Assembly: GCA_012797715.1 (NCBI GenBank)
Contig: JAAZOO010000207.1
Span: 1-17,804 of the forward strand
Source: Geobacteraceae bacterium
GTDB taxonomy: Bacteria > Desulfobacterota > Desulfuromonadia > Geobacterales > Geobacteraceae
Direction: 5' to 3'
Length of the DNA: 17,804 bases
The notes beneath the pieces were generated by a model. It saw only the letters and a program-made list of their open reading frames with translations, had not been told where the DNA came from and searched no databases. The position numbers and the translations under genes were made by a program. Positions 1 to 6,614 of the stretch are shown piece after piece. Numbering within the stretch: position 1 is the stretch's first letter; every line of letters starts with the position of its first letter.

Positions 1-224
1 CCAGTACTGCTGTCGGCATCACCATCAATCACATGGCTGCCGTATTCCTGCCGGCCCTCGGGGGGTACCTGTGGATGATCGATTACCGGATACCGTTTTA
101 CGGAGGGGCGTTCCTCGGAGTTGTTTCACTGTTTTTCGCGCAGTTCATACGACTGCCGGGGCAGGCCGCGGAAAGGGTGGCGGAGTGTGGAACTACGGAA
201 TCAGACAGGAAGGGAATAGTGTGA
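1..224 (+). CDS. MFS-type transporter, C-terminal fragment (5' truncated by window edge)
   Basis: The reading frame is open from base 3 to a TGA at 222-224 and codes about 73 residues of the C-terminal end of a membrane protein. Two hydrophobic segments are visible: one around the phrase INHMAAVFLPALGGYLW, the other around YGGAFLGVVSLFFAQFI. They are followed by a hydrophilic tail. The small-residue motif PALGGYLW and a last helix ending in a charged cytoplasmic tail resemble transmembrane segments 11-12 of major facilitator superfamily permeases. The substrate cannot be told from this fragment. The stop codon overlaps the GTG start of the next gene (GTGA), so the two genes are probably translationally coupled. 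Assignment to MFS is from pattern recognition only; another polytopic transporter is possible. Confidence 0.6.
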   Translation, partial: STAVGITINHMAAVFLPALGGYLWMIDYRIPFYGGAFLGVVSLFFAQFIRLPGQAAERVAECGTTESDRKGIV

Positions 225-577
225 AGGGGGGCAGGCATCTGCAACGGGAGAAGAGAACAATCCGTTCCATGGTGGAGATCTACTGCCGCGGGCGGCACCG
301 GACGGGGAACGGGATATGCGAAGAATGCCGATGGCTTCTGGACTATGCCATGGAGCGCATTGAGCGCTGCCCGTACCGGAGCCGGAAACCGGCATGCTCC
401 GAGTGTTCCGTTCACTGCTATCGCGCCGATTGGCGCGAGCAGATACGCCGCGTGATGCGGTATGCGGGGCCGCGCATAGCGTTGCGGCATCCAGTCCTTG
501 CGCTTCTTCACCTTGCAGACCGGCTCCGGGGAAGCAGAGGTGTCACCCCTCCGAAGAGAGGGGAAGCCGGATTGTGA
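221..577 (+). CDS. YgbA-like protein (nitrous oxide-stimulated promoter family)
   Basis: The product is a 118-residue soluble, basic, Cys-rich protein. The N-terminal half carries REKRTIRSMVEIYCRGRH followed by a CEEC pair, a short helix, and the motif ERCPY, then a second cluster KPACSECSVHCY and a RYAGPR segment. This cysteine pattern is the signature of the YgbA/PF11756 family, named after nitrogen-oxide-responsive promoters; in enterobacteria ygbA belongs to the NsrR nitrosative-stress regulon. The cysteines suggest a metal or Fe-S site, which is inference. Start choice: GTG at 221 has a good Shine-Dalgarno (AGGAAGGGA at about 207-216) and overlaps the stop of the transporter upstream, so the pair is likely one operon. 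The last 35 bases overlap the 3' end of the kinase gene on the other strand. A small inverted repeat (546-551/558-563) lies in this overlap but has no T-run. Confidence 0.75.
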   Translation: MKGGRHLQREKRTIRSMVEIYCRGRHRTGNGICEECRWLLDYAMERIERCPYRSRKPACSECSVHCYRADWREQIRRVMRYAGPRIALRHPVLALLHLADRLRGSRGVTPPKRGEAGL

Positions 578-1949
578 CCACCAGGCCGCCGTTCCGGGCA
601 TTCGCGGCCCACACCTCTCCGGCGTGAAGACGCACGGCCCGTTCCGTAATGGCGAGGCCGATCCCCGTTCCTCCGCTCTGCCGGTCCCGGGCCTCGGCAT
701 ACCGGTAGAAGGGGCGGAAGATTTCCGTCAGCTCTTCCTGCGGCAAACCGGGACCGTGGTCCCGTACCCGGATTTCGGCCCCCAGCGAACCTTCCCGCTC
801 AAGGGTGACTTCTACCGCTGTTCCTTCATCCGTATACCGTACCCCGTTTCTCATGACATTTTCCAGGGCGCGACGCATCATTTCCCGGTTTCCCGTCACA
901 AGCAGCGGCCCGTCGGGGTGAAAGAGCACGCTCCTATTGCCTGCCGCAGCTTCAAAGTCAGCGTCACGCGCCACCTCCTCCACCAGCTCGGTCAGGTCGA
1001 AGTCGGCCTTTTCGAAGCGTTCGCTGCCGCTTTCCAGCAGACTCAAGGTGAGCAGTTCGCCGATCATCCGGTTCAATCGCTCCGTTTCCCGTTCAATCCT
1101 GTCCAGCGCCGCCACCGTGCTCGGCGGTGCCTCCCGTCGCGCCAAGCCCAATGCCACGCTCAGCCGGGCGAGGGGAGAGCGCAATTCGTGGGAAATATCT
1201 CGAACCAGTTGCCTCTGTGCAGTTACCAGCCGTTCGATGCGTTCGGCCATACGGTTGAAATCGCGCACCAGGTCGGCTATCTCGTCACCGCGTCCCCTGG
1301 CACCGATGCTCACACGGGATGTGAAATCTCCGGTACCCAGGCGCTGGGCTGCGGCCCGAAGCTTGCGCACGGGGGAGGTCAGGCGCCAGGCCAGTACGTA
1401 GCAGACCATGCCTCCTACCACCAGGGACACGATGAAGCGTGACCAGATGTCGGGGGGGAAGATGGCCATGGGGGGAGGCTTCCGCGGCGGCCGCGGCGGA
1501 ATGGTATCTTCTGCCGCGGCCAGATAGGTGACTCCCCGCGGGCTCTTCACCCGCACGGCTACGACCGTTTTCCCCTTTTCGAGCACCACCTCTTTCCCGG
1601 ATGTCAGGGCTATCCCGCGGACCGCTTTCCTGACCGGGAGCGGAGCATCGTTGGAAATGGGCGTTCCTTCCGCGGTAAAGAGATAGATATGCATGCCGTG
1701 CGGAGCGTTTCCATCGCGGAAATGGATGGCCGCGGACGTTCCATAGCGCTCGAACACGCTGGCGACACCGCGACCGTAAAATTCCAGGGCATCACGGTGT
1801 ATCCGGTTCCGTTCATCGCTGAAGCGCTGTTCGAAATGCTCCTGGAGAGGACCGATGCGCATGGTGAAAGCGAGCAGGAAGAAGACGATTCCTGACAGTG
1901 CCATGGCAATGCCGAACCAGAAAAACAGCTGTACGAACATGGACCGCAT
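543..1949 (-). CDS. CpxA-like sensor histidine kinase
   Basis: This is a 468-residue inner-membrane two-component kinase. Visible parts in order: TM1 at about residues 7-29; a periplasmic sensor region at about 30-168; TM2 at about 171-190; a HAMP linker at about 191-243; a HisKA domain with the H-box around DISHELRSPLARL (phospho-acceptor His254); and an HATPase_c domain with N-box residues N364 and N368, the G1 box DHGPGLP (397-403) and the G2 box GTGIGLAI (427-434). The catalytic motifs are complete. The H-box and layout are closest to the CpxA group. The periplasmic part ends in a Pro-rich stretch (about 151-166). Start choice: ATG at 1949 lies 11 bases after the regulator stop and has an upstream GGGAG. 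An in-frame upstream extension would overlap the regulator and was not used. It forms an operon with the regulator gene upstream. The gene overlaps the ygbA-like gene tail to tail by 35 bases. Confidence 0.93.
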   Translation of the reverse strand: MRSMFVQLFFWFGIAMALSGIVFFLLAFTMRIGPLQEHFEQRFSDERNRIHRDALEFYGRGVASVFERYGTSAAIHFRDGNAPHGMHIYLFTAEGTPISNDAPLPVRKAVRGIALTSGKEVVLEKGKTVVAVRVKSPRGVTYLAAAEDTIPPRPPRKPPPMAIFPPDIWSRFIVSLVVGGMVCYVLAWRLTSPVRKLRAAAQRLGTGDFTSRVSIGARGRGDEIADLVRDFNRMAERIERLVTAQRQLVRDISHELRSPLARLSVALGLARREAPPSTVAALDRIERETERLNRMIGELLTLSLLESGSERFEKADFDLTELVEEVARDADFEAAAGNRSVLFHPDGPLLVTGNREMMRRALENVMRNGVRYTDEGTAVEVTLEREGSLGAEIRVRDHGPGLPQEELTEIFRPFYRYAEARDRQSGGTGIGLAITERAVRLHAGEVWAANARNGGLVVTIRLPLSSEG

Positions 1950-1960
1950 GAAAAGGCTCC

Positions 1961-2677
1961 CTATCTTCTCCGCCTGCTTTCCGGAGAGGGAGATGCATAG
2001 AGGTAGCCTATCCCCCGCACCGATTTGATACGTTCCCCCCCACCCTCGGCCGGGCCGAGCTTTTTCCGCAGGCTGCTCACATGTACGTCGATGCTTCGAT
2101 CCTGATAGGAAAGCCTGCGGCCGAGGGCCTGGAGGCACAATTCCTCTCGGCTTATTACCGTGCCTGCCATGCGAAGCAGCACCTCCAGCACGGAAAATTC
2201 CACCGAAGTAACATCGATCTTCACTCCTGCCCGCGATACGGATCTGGTCCCGGGATCCAAGAGGATATCGCCCGCCAGGAGCGATTCCGGGGCTGGAACA
2301 GCAAGGGCGGCAGATGCGGCGCGGCGCTGTATGGCCCGCAGTCGCGCCACCAGTTCGCGGGGGTTGAACGGTTTGGGGAGGTAGTCGTCCGCTCCCATTT
2401 CCAGTCCGACGATACGGTCGATTTCGTCCCCGCGGGCCGTCAGCATCAGCACCGGAGTTTCGTTTCCGCTCCGTATGCGGCGCAGAACGTCAAAGCCGTT
2501 CAGCTTCGGCAGCATGACATCAAGCACGATGAGCCCCCACGGCCCTTGGAGCGCACGTTGCGCCCCTTCCTCTCCGTCATGGGCCGCTTCAACCGTGAAA
2601 CCTTCCGCGCCCAAGTAGTCCCTGAGCAATTCGCAGAGCTCTCTGTCGTCATCAATTACCAGTATTTTGGTGTGCAT
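1961..2677 (-). CDS. CpxR-like OmpR-family response regulator
   Basis: This 238-residue protein has a receiver domain (about 1-118) and an OmpR/PhoB winged-helix DNA-binding domain (about 135-230). Receiver residues are all present: the acidic pocket in VIDDDREL, phospho-acceptor D53 in VLDVMLP, T80 in LMLTARG, and K102 in LPKPFNPREL. The C-terminal part shows LTSVEF-like DVTSVEFSVLEVLL, SREELCLQALGRR, RSIDVHVSSLRKKLG and the wing KSVRGIGYLY. The sequence style (ALGRRLSYQDRSIDVHVSSLRKKL) is very close to CpxR proteins. The start ATG at 2677 has GGAAGG upstream. It is the promoter-proximal gene of the regulator-kinase operon and diverges from the Spy/CpxP-like gene. Two CpxR-box-like sites occur in the region between, so autoregulation and control of the divergent gene are likely (inference). 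Confidence 0.95.
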   Translation of the reverse strand: MHTKILVIDDDRELCELLRDYLGAEGFTVEAAHDGEEGAQRALQGPWGLIVLDVMLPKLNGFDVLRRIRSGNETPVLMLTARGDEIDRIVGLEMGADDYLPKPFNPRELVARLRAIQRRAASAALAVPAPESLLAGDILLDPGTRSVSRAGVKIDVTSVEFSVLEVLLRMAGTVISREELCLQALGRRLSYQDRSIDVHVSSLRKKLGPAEGGGERIKSVRGIGYLYASPSPESRRRR

Positions 2678-2785
2678 ATCCCGAACCTTCCGACCTGAGA
2701 AGGGGAGGTGGCGTCGTCCGGTGTGAGCGGTCAGGGAGAACGAAGCATGACTCCACCAGTGAATATCTGTCCGGTAGGTGCTGCA

Positions 2786-2791
2786 AGTATA
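2786..2791 (-). promoter_or_regulatory. putative -10 element for the regulator-kinase operon
   Basis: On the minus strand this hexamer reads TATACT (five of six matches to TATAAT). The expected -35 position (about 2809-2814) reads AGCCGC, a poor match, while a CpxR-box-like direct repeat at 2815-2829 lies just upstream. A start site near 2779 would put the centre of that box at about -43, the usual place for a class II activator. This is a sequence-based prediction. Confidence 0.45.
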
Positions 2792-2814
2792 CCCTCTGAA
2801 AGGGGAGGGCGGCT

Positions 2815-2829
2815 GTTAAGAATTGTAAA
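2815..2829 (+). promoter_or_regulatory. CpxR-box-like operator 1 (GTTAA-N5-GTAAA)
   Basis: The sequence GTTAAgaattGTAAA is a direct repeat of five-base half-sites with five bases between them. It differs in one base from the E. coli CpxR consensus GTAAA-N5-GTAAA. It lies in the divergent region between the cpxRA-like operon and the Spy/CpxP-like gene, next to the -10 element facing the cpxRA-like operon. The repeat is seen directly; binding is inference. Confidence 0.55.
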
Positions 2830-2864
2830 GCACGGCCGTCCCCCCCGTACGTGTCTTTACAATT
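2821..2864. repeat. inverted repeat in the divergent control region
   Basis: AATTGTAAAG at 2821-2830 is exactly inverted as CTTTACAATT at 2855-2864, with a further CAC/GTG pairing inside and a C7 tract at 2840-2846 in the loop. A second, outer pair GTTAAG (2815-2820) and CTTAAC (2875-2880) nests around it. The arms contain the half-sites of the candidate CpxR boxes, so the symmetry may reflect oppositely oriented operators rather than a hairpin that works in RNA. Confidence 0.7.
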
Positions 2865-2875
2865 CCAGAGGTCTC

Positions 2876-2890
2876 TTAACCCAACTTTAC
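2876..2890 (-). promoter_or_regulatory. CpxR-box-like operator 2 (GTAAA-N5-GTTAA on the minus strand)
   Basis: On the plus strand the bases read TTAACccaacTTTAC; on the minus strand this is GTAAA-N5-GTTAA, the same half-sites and spacing as operator 1 but in the opposite orientation. A further lone TTTAC half-site at 2856-2860 is exactly 20 bases upstream of the first half-site here, on the same helical face. The site is on the Spy/CpxP-like side of the divergent region, and a weak -10 (TAAAGT, 2902-2907) follows it. Binding is inferred from the match to the CpxR consensus and from the position. Confidence 0.5.
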
Positions 2891-2965
2891 GTGGAAACGG
2901 CTAAAGTGTTCCCATCAAACGACGCAGCGGACTGGAAATTGTAGCAGGCGAAGGGAGGAACCGCC

Positions 2966-3109
2966 ATGAAAATCGTTTCCACAGCCCTGTGCCCTCTCCC
3001 TGCGGACGGTCAACGCAACATCGAACACCTCACCCTCCTGCTGTGCCGTCAAGTGACAGCCGGTATGGGACAGCCGGTATGGCGGCCGGCGGAGCGTATA
3101 TCCTCATAG
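2966..3109 (+). CDS. short ORF (47 codons) upstream of the Spy/CpxP-like gene, unknown
   Basis: ATG at 2966 follows a very strong Shine-Dalgarno (AAGGGAGGA at 2951-2959), better than most in the window. The 47-residue product starts MKIVSTALC and resembles no family I recognise. It ends 15 bases before the start of the Spy/CpxP-like gene, so both would be on one transcript. Two oddities: the last third contains a perfect 14-base tandem duplication, and shifting frame at about base 2990 gives a different peptide running CALSLRTVNATS...CCAVK to a TGA at 3053-3055, which looks more like a small exported protein. It may be a real leader or small gene, or a small secreted gene broken by a frameshift. 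The ribosome site is the main evidence that it is translated. Confidence 0.35.
   Translation: MKIVSTALCPLPADGQRNIEHLTLLLCRQVTAGMGQPVWRPAERISS
3055..3082. repeat. 14-bp perfect tandem duplication
   Basis: GACAGCCGGTATGG occurs twice head to tail at 3055-3068 and 3069-3082. It sits inside the short ORF and just upstream of the Spy/CpxP-like gene. Because 14 is not a multiple of three, gain or loss of a copy changes the frame at the end of the short ORF. Confidence 0.9.
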
Positions 3110-3124
3110 GAAAGGAGAAAGGCA

Positions 3125-3706
3125 ATGAAGGCACGAATCGTTATTTCCAAACTGGTTGTTGCGGCGCTTGTGGGAGGTCTCTACGGCAGCGCGTCGGCTG
3201 CTTCTCCCCCCAATCCCTGGAGTTTCCTTGTGGACGAAGGGGAGGGGAGGGCCGTTGTCCCCGGCGAACAAGGCCCGTTCACGGCGGGAGAGCACCGTGG
3301 AATGCCTGGACAGAGGGAAAAGATGCATCCCCCCTGCTGCCGGGAGTGCCTCGTAAAGCTGGTTGACCTGTCCGGAGAGCAGAAGAAGCGGATATCGTCG
3401 CTCCTGCAAGAGGAACGGAGTGCCGCTTCACCTCTGGTGAAGAAGGAAGAAGAGTTGCGCCGTCAGCTTCGCCGCACGGAACAGGAAGCGCACTTCGACG
3501 AGAGCGGAGTGCGGAAGATTGCTGAAAACCTTGCCGGAATAGAGGCTGAGCTGATGGTCATTCGCGCACGAACCCAGAATAGAATCCTGGCCGTCCTGAC
3601 GCCGGAGCAGCGCCGTGTGACGGAAAAGCTGGAGCTTTCCAGGGAGCCGGGGCCGTCCCCTCACCAGCCGGGGCCCCCACCGAACAAGAGAAGAGCGGAG
3701 CAGTAA
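3125..3706 (+). CDS. Spy/CpxP-family periplasmic protein (LTXXQ motif)
   Basis: The product is 193 residues. It has a signal peptide (MKAR then a hydrophobic core, likely cleaved in the stretch GSASAASPP near residue 25-26), a mature N-terminal segment, and a helical domain at about 78-172. Two LTXXQ-type motifs are present: LSGEQ at 82-86 and LTPEQ at 158-162, the hallmark of CpxP, Spy and related heavy-metal-sensor proteins. These are cradle-shaped periplasmic chaperones; CpxP also damps the CpxA kinase. The tail (about 175-193) is Pro-rich and basic. Unusual for the family are three cysteines, C71, C72 and C75, just before the first motif. The start at 3125 has AAGGAG upstream. The gene diverges from the cpxRA-like operon and is preceded by CpxR-box-like repeats, so it is probably a target and feedback partner of that system (inference). 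A strong terminator follows. Confidence 0.88.
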   Translation: MKARIVISKLVVAALVGGLYGSASAASPPNPWSFLVDEGEGRAVVPGEQGPFTAGEHRGMPGQREKMHPPCCRECLVKLVDLSGEQKKRISSLLQEERSAASPLVKKEEELRRQLRRTEQEAHFDESGVRKIAENLAGIEAELMVIRARTQNRILAVLTPEQRRVTEKLELSREPGPSPHQPGPPPNKRRAEQ

Positions 3707-3751
3707 GGCAAGAGCGTCTCACGGGCATTACTCATGGTAGTGCTCACTTTT

Positions 3752-3787
3752 CGCGGCACGGCATTCCCTCCCCGTGCCGCGCTTTTT
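3752..3787 (+). terminator. Rho-independent terminator after the Spy/CpxP-like gene
   Basis: A 10-bp perfect stem, CGCGGCACGG (3752-3761) with CCGTGCCGCG (3772-3781), has a 10-base loop and is followed by C and five T residues. Confidence 0.88.
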
Positions 3788-4127
3788 CCCTCGTGCGAAC
3801 CGGCCGCCCTTTCAAGAGCGGGTACCTTTCACGAGCAAGATACGTCGCAGGCGCCAAAACACCCTGCTGATATCGGATGCCGTCCGTGCCGGCGGAAATC
3901 GATCCCGTTCCGCAGAGTAACACCCTGAAGGACAGGCGTATCAGAAGCAGCCTTTGCCCGTTTCCCGGTCTTTCAACCAGGCGGAAGAGACTTTCTTTCT
4001 GGAAGTCGACGCCTCCTCCCACCCTTCATTTTTCCCCTTCCGGGAAAAGATGCAATCTGAGAAGATACTTGGTATAGTATGCGTCACTGAGGGAAAGAGG
4101 CCCAATCTGCTCCTTGGAGGGTATCCC
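3788..4127. other. intergenic stretch without a gene before the AAA ATPase
   Basis: About 340 bases between a terminator and the ATPase start. I see no convincing ORF or RNA gene. A TATAGT hexamer at 4073-4078 could be a -10 element for the ATPase gene, but there is no recognisable -35 at the right distance. Confidence 0.5.
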
Positions 4128-5621
4128 ATGGAAAATCTGTCGCCCCAGCTGCTCGTCCGCTTCATCAGCGTGGGCGCCACCCTTTTCCACGTGGTCACCT
4201 GTAATGAGCGACGGGTCGAGAGACTCATCACCCTGGCAGCCGCACGGATCAAGGGGATGGGGAGCCCACTGGTCTGGACCTGCACCACCGGTCTCAGCCG
4301 GGACGGGGAGGTTTTGCCGGACACGAGCGACCCCCTGAAGGCCCTTGATTTCTTCATGTCCCATCCGGGGCCCCTGATGGCGATCTTCAAGGACATTCCC
4401 TACCTTTGGCGTGACAATCCGGTGCTGATCAGGAAAGTCAAGGACATGGCCTGTGCCTCGCGGGGGAGGGGAAAGGTGGCCGTTATTCTGGGGGAAGAGG
4501 ATCGCATCCCCGCCGTTCTCAAGGAAGAGATCACCACGCTGACCCAGGACCTGCCCACGGTGGAGGAAATACGCGCTTTTCTGGGACAGGTGCGGGAGCA
4601 GGATCCCACGCTTGCAGCGGCCTGTGAATGCGAGCCCGGACTCTTCGAGAGGCTCGTGGTGGCTGGCCGCGGACTTGACCTGGTCGACCTGGAGAGGGCT
4701 CTGCGGATGCTGCGGCTGAGCGATGCCCACGCAACCGACGCGGTGCGGGAACTGCTGGAGAACAAGCGCCGCATTATCCAGCAGAGCGGTATCATGGAGC
4801 TGGTGCTGGATTACGCCGGATGCGACCAACTTGGCGGAATGGAAAATCTGAAACACTGGCTCAAACGGCGCGAGAACGCTTTCGGCGTGGATGCCATAAC
4901 GTCAGGGATCGGTCTGCCCAAGGGCGTCCTGATCATGGGGATCGCCGGCTGCGGCAAGTCACTGTTCGTCAAGGCCATTGCCGCTGAATGGCGACTTCCC
5001 TTGATACGTCTCGACATGTCCACGGTCTACGGCGGGGTTTTCGGGACGCCGGAAGTGAGTTTGAACACGGCGTTCAGGACAGCCGAAGCGGTTGCGCCCT
5101 GCGTGCTCTGGATAGACGAGATAGAGGCGGGGATTACGACCCACGGTTTCAAGTCGGAAGGAGGGTCCGCGTCACGGGTCCTCGGATCCTTCCTGACCTG
5201 GATGCAGGAAAAGCGGGCGCCGGTTTTCGTGGCCGCAACGGCGAACGCCATCGAGATGCTCCCGGCCGAGGTGTTGCGCAAGGGGCGTTTTGACGAGATA
5301 TTCTACGTGGGCCTTCCGGAGGCCGCCGCCCGTGAAGAGATATTCCGCATCCACCTGGAAAAGCGCGGGCTCGATCTCTCCGGGTTCGATATCCCTCTCC
5401 TTGCGGGATCCACCAAAGGGTTCTCCGGGGCCGAGATAGAGCAGGCCGTCCATTCAGCGGCCTTCGAGGCGCTCGCGGACCGGCGTGTCCTGACCCAGCA
5501 GGATCTCATGATCATGGTGAGCCGGACGGTTCCCCTTTCCATCACCATGGCCGAGCAGATTAAGAGGATCGAGACCTGGGCCTTCAAACGGGCGGTGCCT
5601 GCATCGGGGAAGTTTACGTAG
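4128..5621 (+). CDS. Ycf46-like AAA ATPase
   Basis: This 497-residue soluble protein has an N-terminal, non-catalytic region (about 1-255) of the type found in Ycf46 proteins: an opening like LLVRFISVGATLFHVVTCNERRVERL, then a TWSxTTGL-like WTCTTGLSRDG and DPLKALDFF. A single AAA domain follows at about 255-450. Walker A is GIAGCGKS (271-278), with Ile where most AAA proteins have Pro. Walker B is LWIDEIEAG (D330, E331). A sensor-1-like AATAN and the RKGRFDEIF arginine-finger segment are present, so it should hydrolyse ATP. Ycf46 family members are poorly understood; a cyanobacterial one has been tied to photosynthetic or carbon regulation. No partner is evident in the neighbourhood. Start choice: ATG at 4128 follows TTGGAGGGT with proper spacing. 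The frame is open further upstream, but that part has no good ribosome site and no family-like sequence. Confidence 0.85.
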   Translation: MENLSPQLLVRFISVGATLFHVVTCNERRVERLITLAAARIKGMGSPLVWTCTTGLSRDGEVLPDTSDPLKALDFFMSHPGPLMAIFKDIPYLWRDNPVLIRKVKDMACASRGRGKVAVILGEEDRIPAVLKEEITTLTQDLPTVEEIRAFLGQVREQDPTLAAACECEPGLFERLVVAGRGLDLVDLERALRMLRLSDAHATDAVRELLENKRRIIQQSGIMELVLDYAGCDQLGGMENLKHWLKRRENAFGVDAITSGIGLPKGVLIMGIAGCGKSLFVKAIAAEWRLPLIRLDMSTVYGGVFGTPEVSLNTAFRTAEAVAPCVLWIDEIEAGITTHGFKSEGGSASRVLGSFLTWMQEKRAPVFVAATANAIEMLPAEVLRKGRFDEIFYVGLPEAAAREEIFRIHLEKRGLDLSGFDIPLLAGSTKGFSGAEIEQAVHSAAFEALADRRVLTQQDLMIMVSRTVPLSITMAEQIKRIETWAFKRAVPASGKFT

Positions 5622-5741
5622 TGCCCGTCCGGAAACTCCGGAATGAAAAACAGTTTGTCCTGCTGCGTAGCGTCATACGGATACGTGGAAAATTGCCGGA
5701 CGGTACCTGGCAAGGGATACTTTGAGGAGAGGGTGCGGATA

Positions 5742-6509
5742 GTGACACAGGAAAAGGCCAGGGTGGACAAGCTCCTGGTGGATCGTGGTCTCGTTGAATC
5801 CCGGGAAAGGGCCAGGGCGCTGATAATGGCCGGCCAGGTTCTCGTACAGGGACATCCCGTGCAGAAAGCCGGAGTGCTGGTAAGAAGGGATGCGGAGATA
5901 TCCCTGAAAAACGACGGCAATCCCTTTGTGAGCCGCGGCGGGCTTAAGCTCCGCAAGGCGTTGGATGAATTCGCGATTGCGGTCGATGGACTGTGCGCCC
6001 TTGATGTGGGCGCCTCCACGGGAGGGTTTACCGACTGCCTCCTGCAGCGCGGCGCCAGAAGAGTGATTGCAGTGGATGTGGGGTACGGCCAGCTTGCATG
6101 GAAGCTTCGCCGGGATGAACGCGTATGCTGTCTGGAAAGAACGAACATACGCTATCTGGGAGCGGACTCCCTGCCTGAGATGCCGGATATTGCGGTTATT
6201 GATGCATCATTTATTTCACTCGAAAAAGTATTGCCCGCGGTGCTCAGCCTTACAAAGGATGGAGCGGAAATAGTCGCGCTTATCAAGCCCCAGTTCGAAG
6301 TCGGTCGGGGGGAAGTGGGAAAGGGGGGGGTTGTTCGCGACGAAAGAAAGCATAAGGAGGTAGTGTCTACAATCTGCAGACGAGCGGAAGACCTTGGACT
6401 CATCGTGTGTGGAGTGGTAGAATCGCCTCTTCTCGGCCCGAAAGGAAATCGTGAGTTCCTGATCCATCTGAAGAAGGGCGTCAATGGTGTACAAGGAAAG
6501 GGAAAATAG
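5742..6509 (+). CDS. tlyA: TlyA-type rRNA 2'-O-methyltransferase (S4 + FtsJ domains)
   Basis: The 255-residue protein has an S4 RNA-binding domain (about 7-65; RVDKLLVDRGLVESRERARALIMAGQVLV) and a Rossmann methyltransferase domain. The SAM motif is LDVGASTGGFTDCLL (about 87-101), followed by VIAVDVGYGQLAWKLR, then VIDASFISLEKVLPA, and ALIKPQFEVGRGEVGKGGVVRD. This is the full TlyA/hemolysin A family pattern. Known members methylate the 2'-O of cytidines in 16S and 23S rRNA; the older haemolysin name is misleading. Start choice: GTG at 5742 lies after GAGGAGAGG; an in-frame ATG at 5643 would add 33 residues that do not resemble the family. A G8 tract at 6323-6330 lies inside the conserved GKGGVV codons. 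The gene is 120 bases after the ATPase and about 105 before the HIT gene on the same strand. Confidence 0.93.
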   Translation: MTQEKARVDKLLVDRGLVESRERARALIMAGQVLVQGHPVQKAGVLVRRDAEISLKNDGNPFVSRGGLKLRKALDEFAIAVDGLCALDVGASTGGFTDCLLQRGARRVIAVDVGYGQLAWKLRRDERVCCLERTNIRYLGADSLPEMPDIAVIDASFISLEKVLPAVLSLTKDGAEIVALIKPQFEVGRGEVGKGGVVRDERKHKEVVSTICRRAEDLGLIVCGVVESPLLGPKGNREFLIHLKKGVNGVQGKGK

Positions 6510-6614
6510 CCTTGTTCCGTGTCGGGTTCAAGGGGTGAGAGGCTGTGCTCTTTCATCGTGTCCAATCCGTCATGCCGACGGATCGCGAATTGCGTTCAAG
6601 GAGGAGGGACAGAA

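Noticed and set aside
98..700. A 200-codon minus-strand frame
   Set aside because: It overlaps the ygbA-like gene and the end of the kinase gene; its low-complexity Pro/Arg/Ser composition points to a shadow frame.
498..1442. A 314-codon plus-strand frame
   Set aside because: It is antisense to the sensor kinase, whose motifs are complete; the peptide has no family features.
3954..4127. N-terminal extension of the AAA ATPase from 3954
   Set aside because: No ribosome site and no family similarity; a possible -10 element lies within this stretch, and ATG 4128 has a good Shine-Dalgarno.
5643..5741. N-terminal extension of TlyA from ATG 5643
   Set aside because: Adds 33 residues not seen in TlyA proteins; GTG 5742 is directly before the S4 domain and has GAGGAGAGG upstream.
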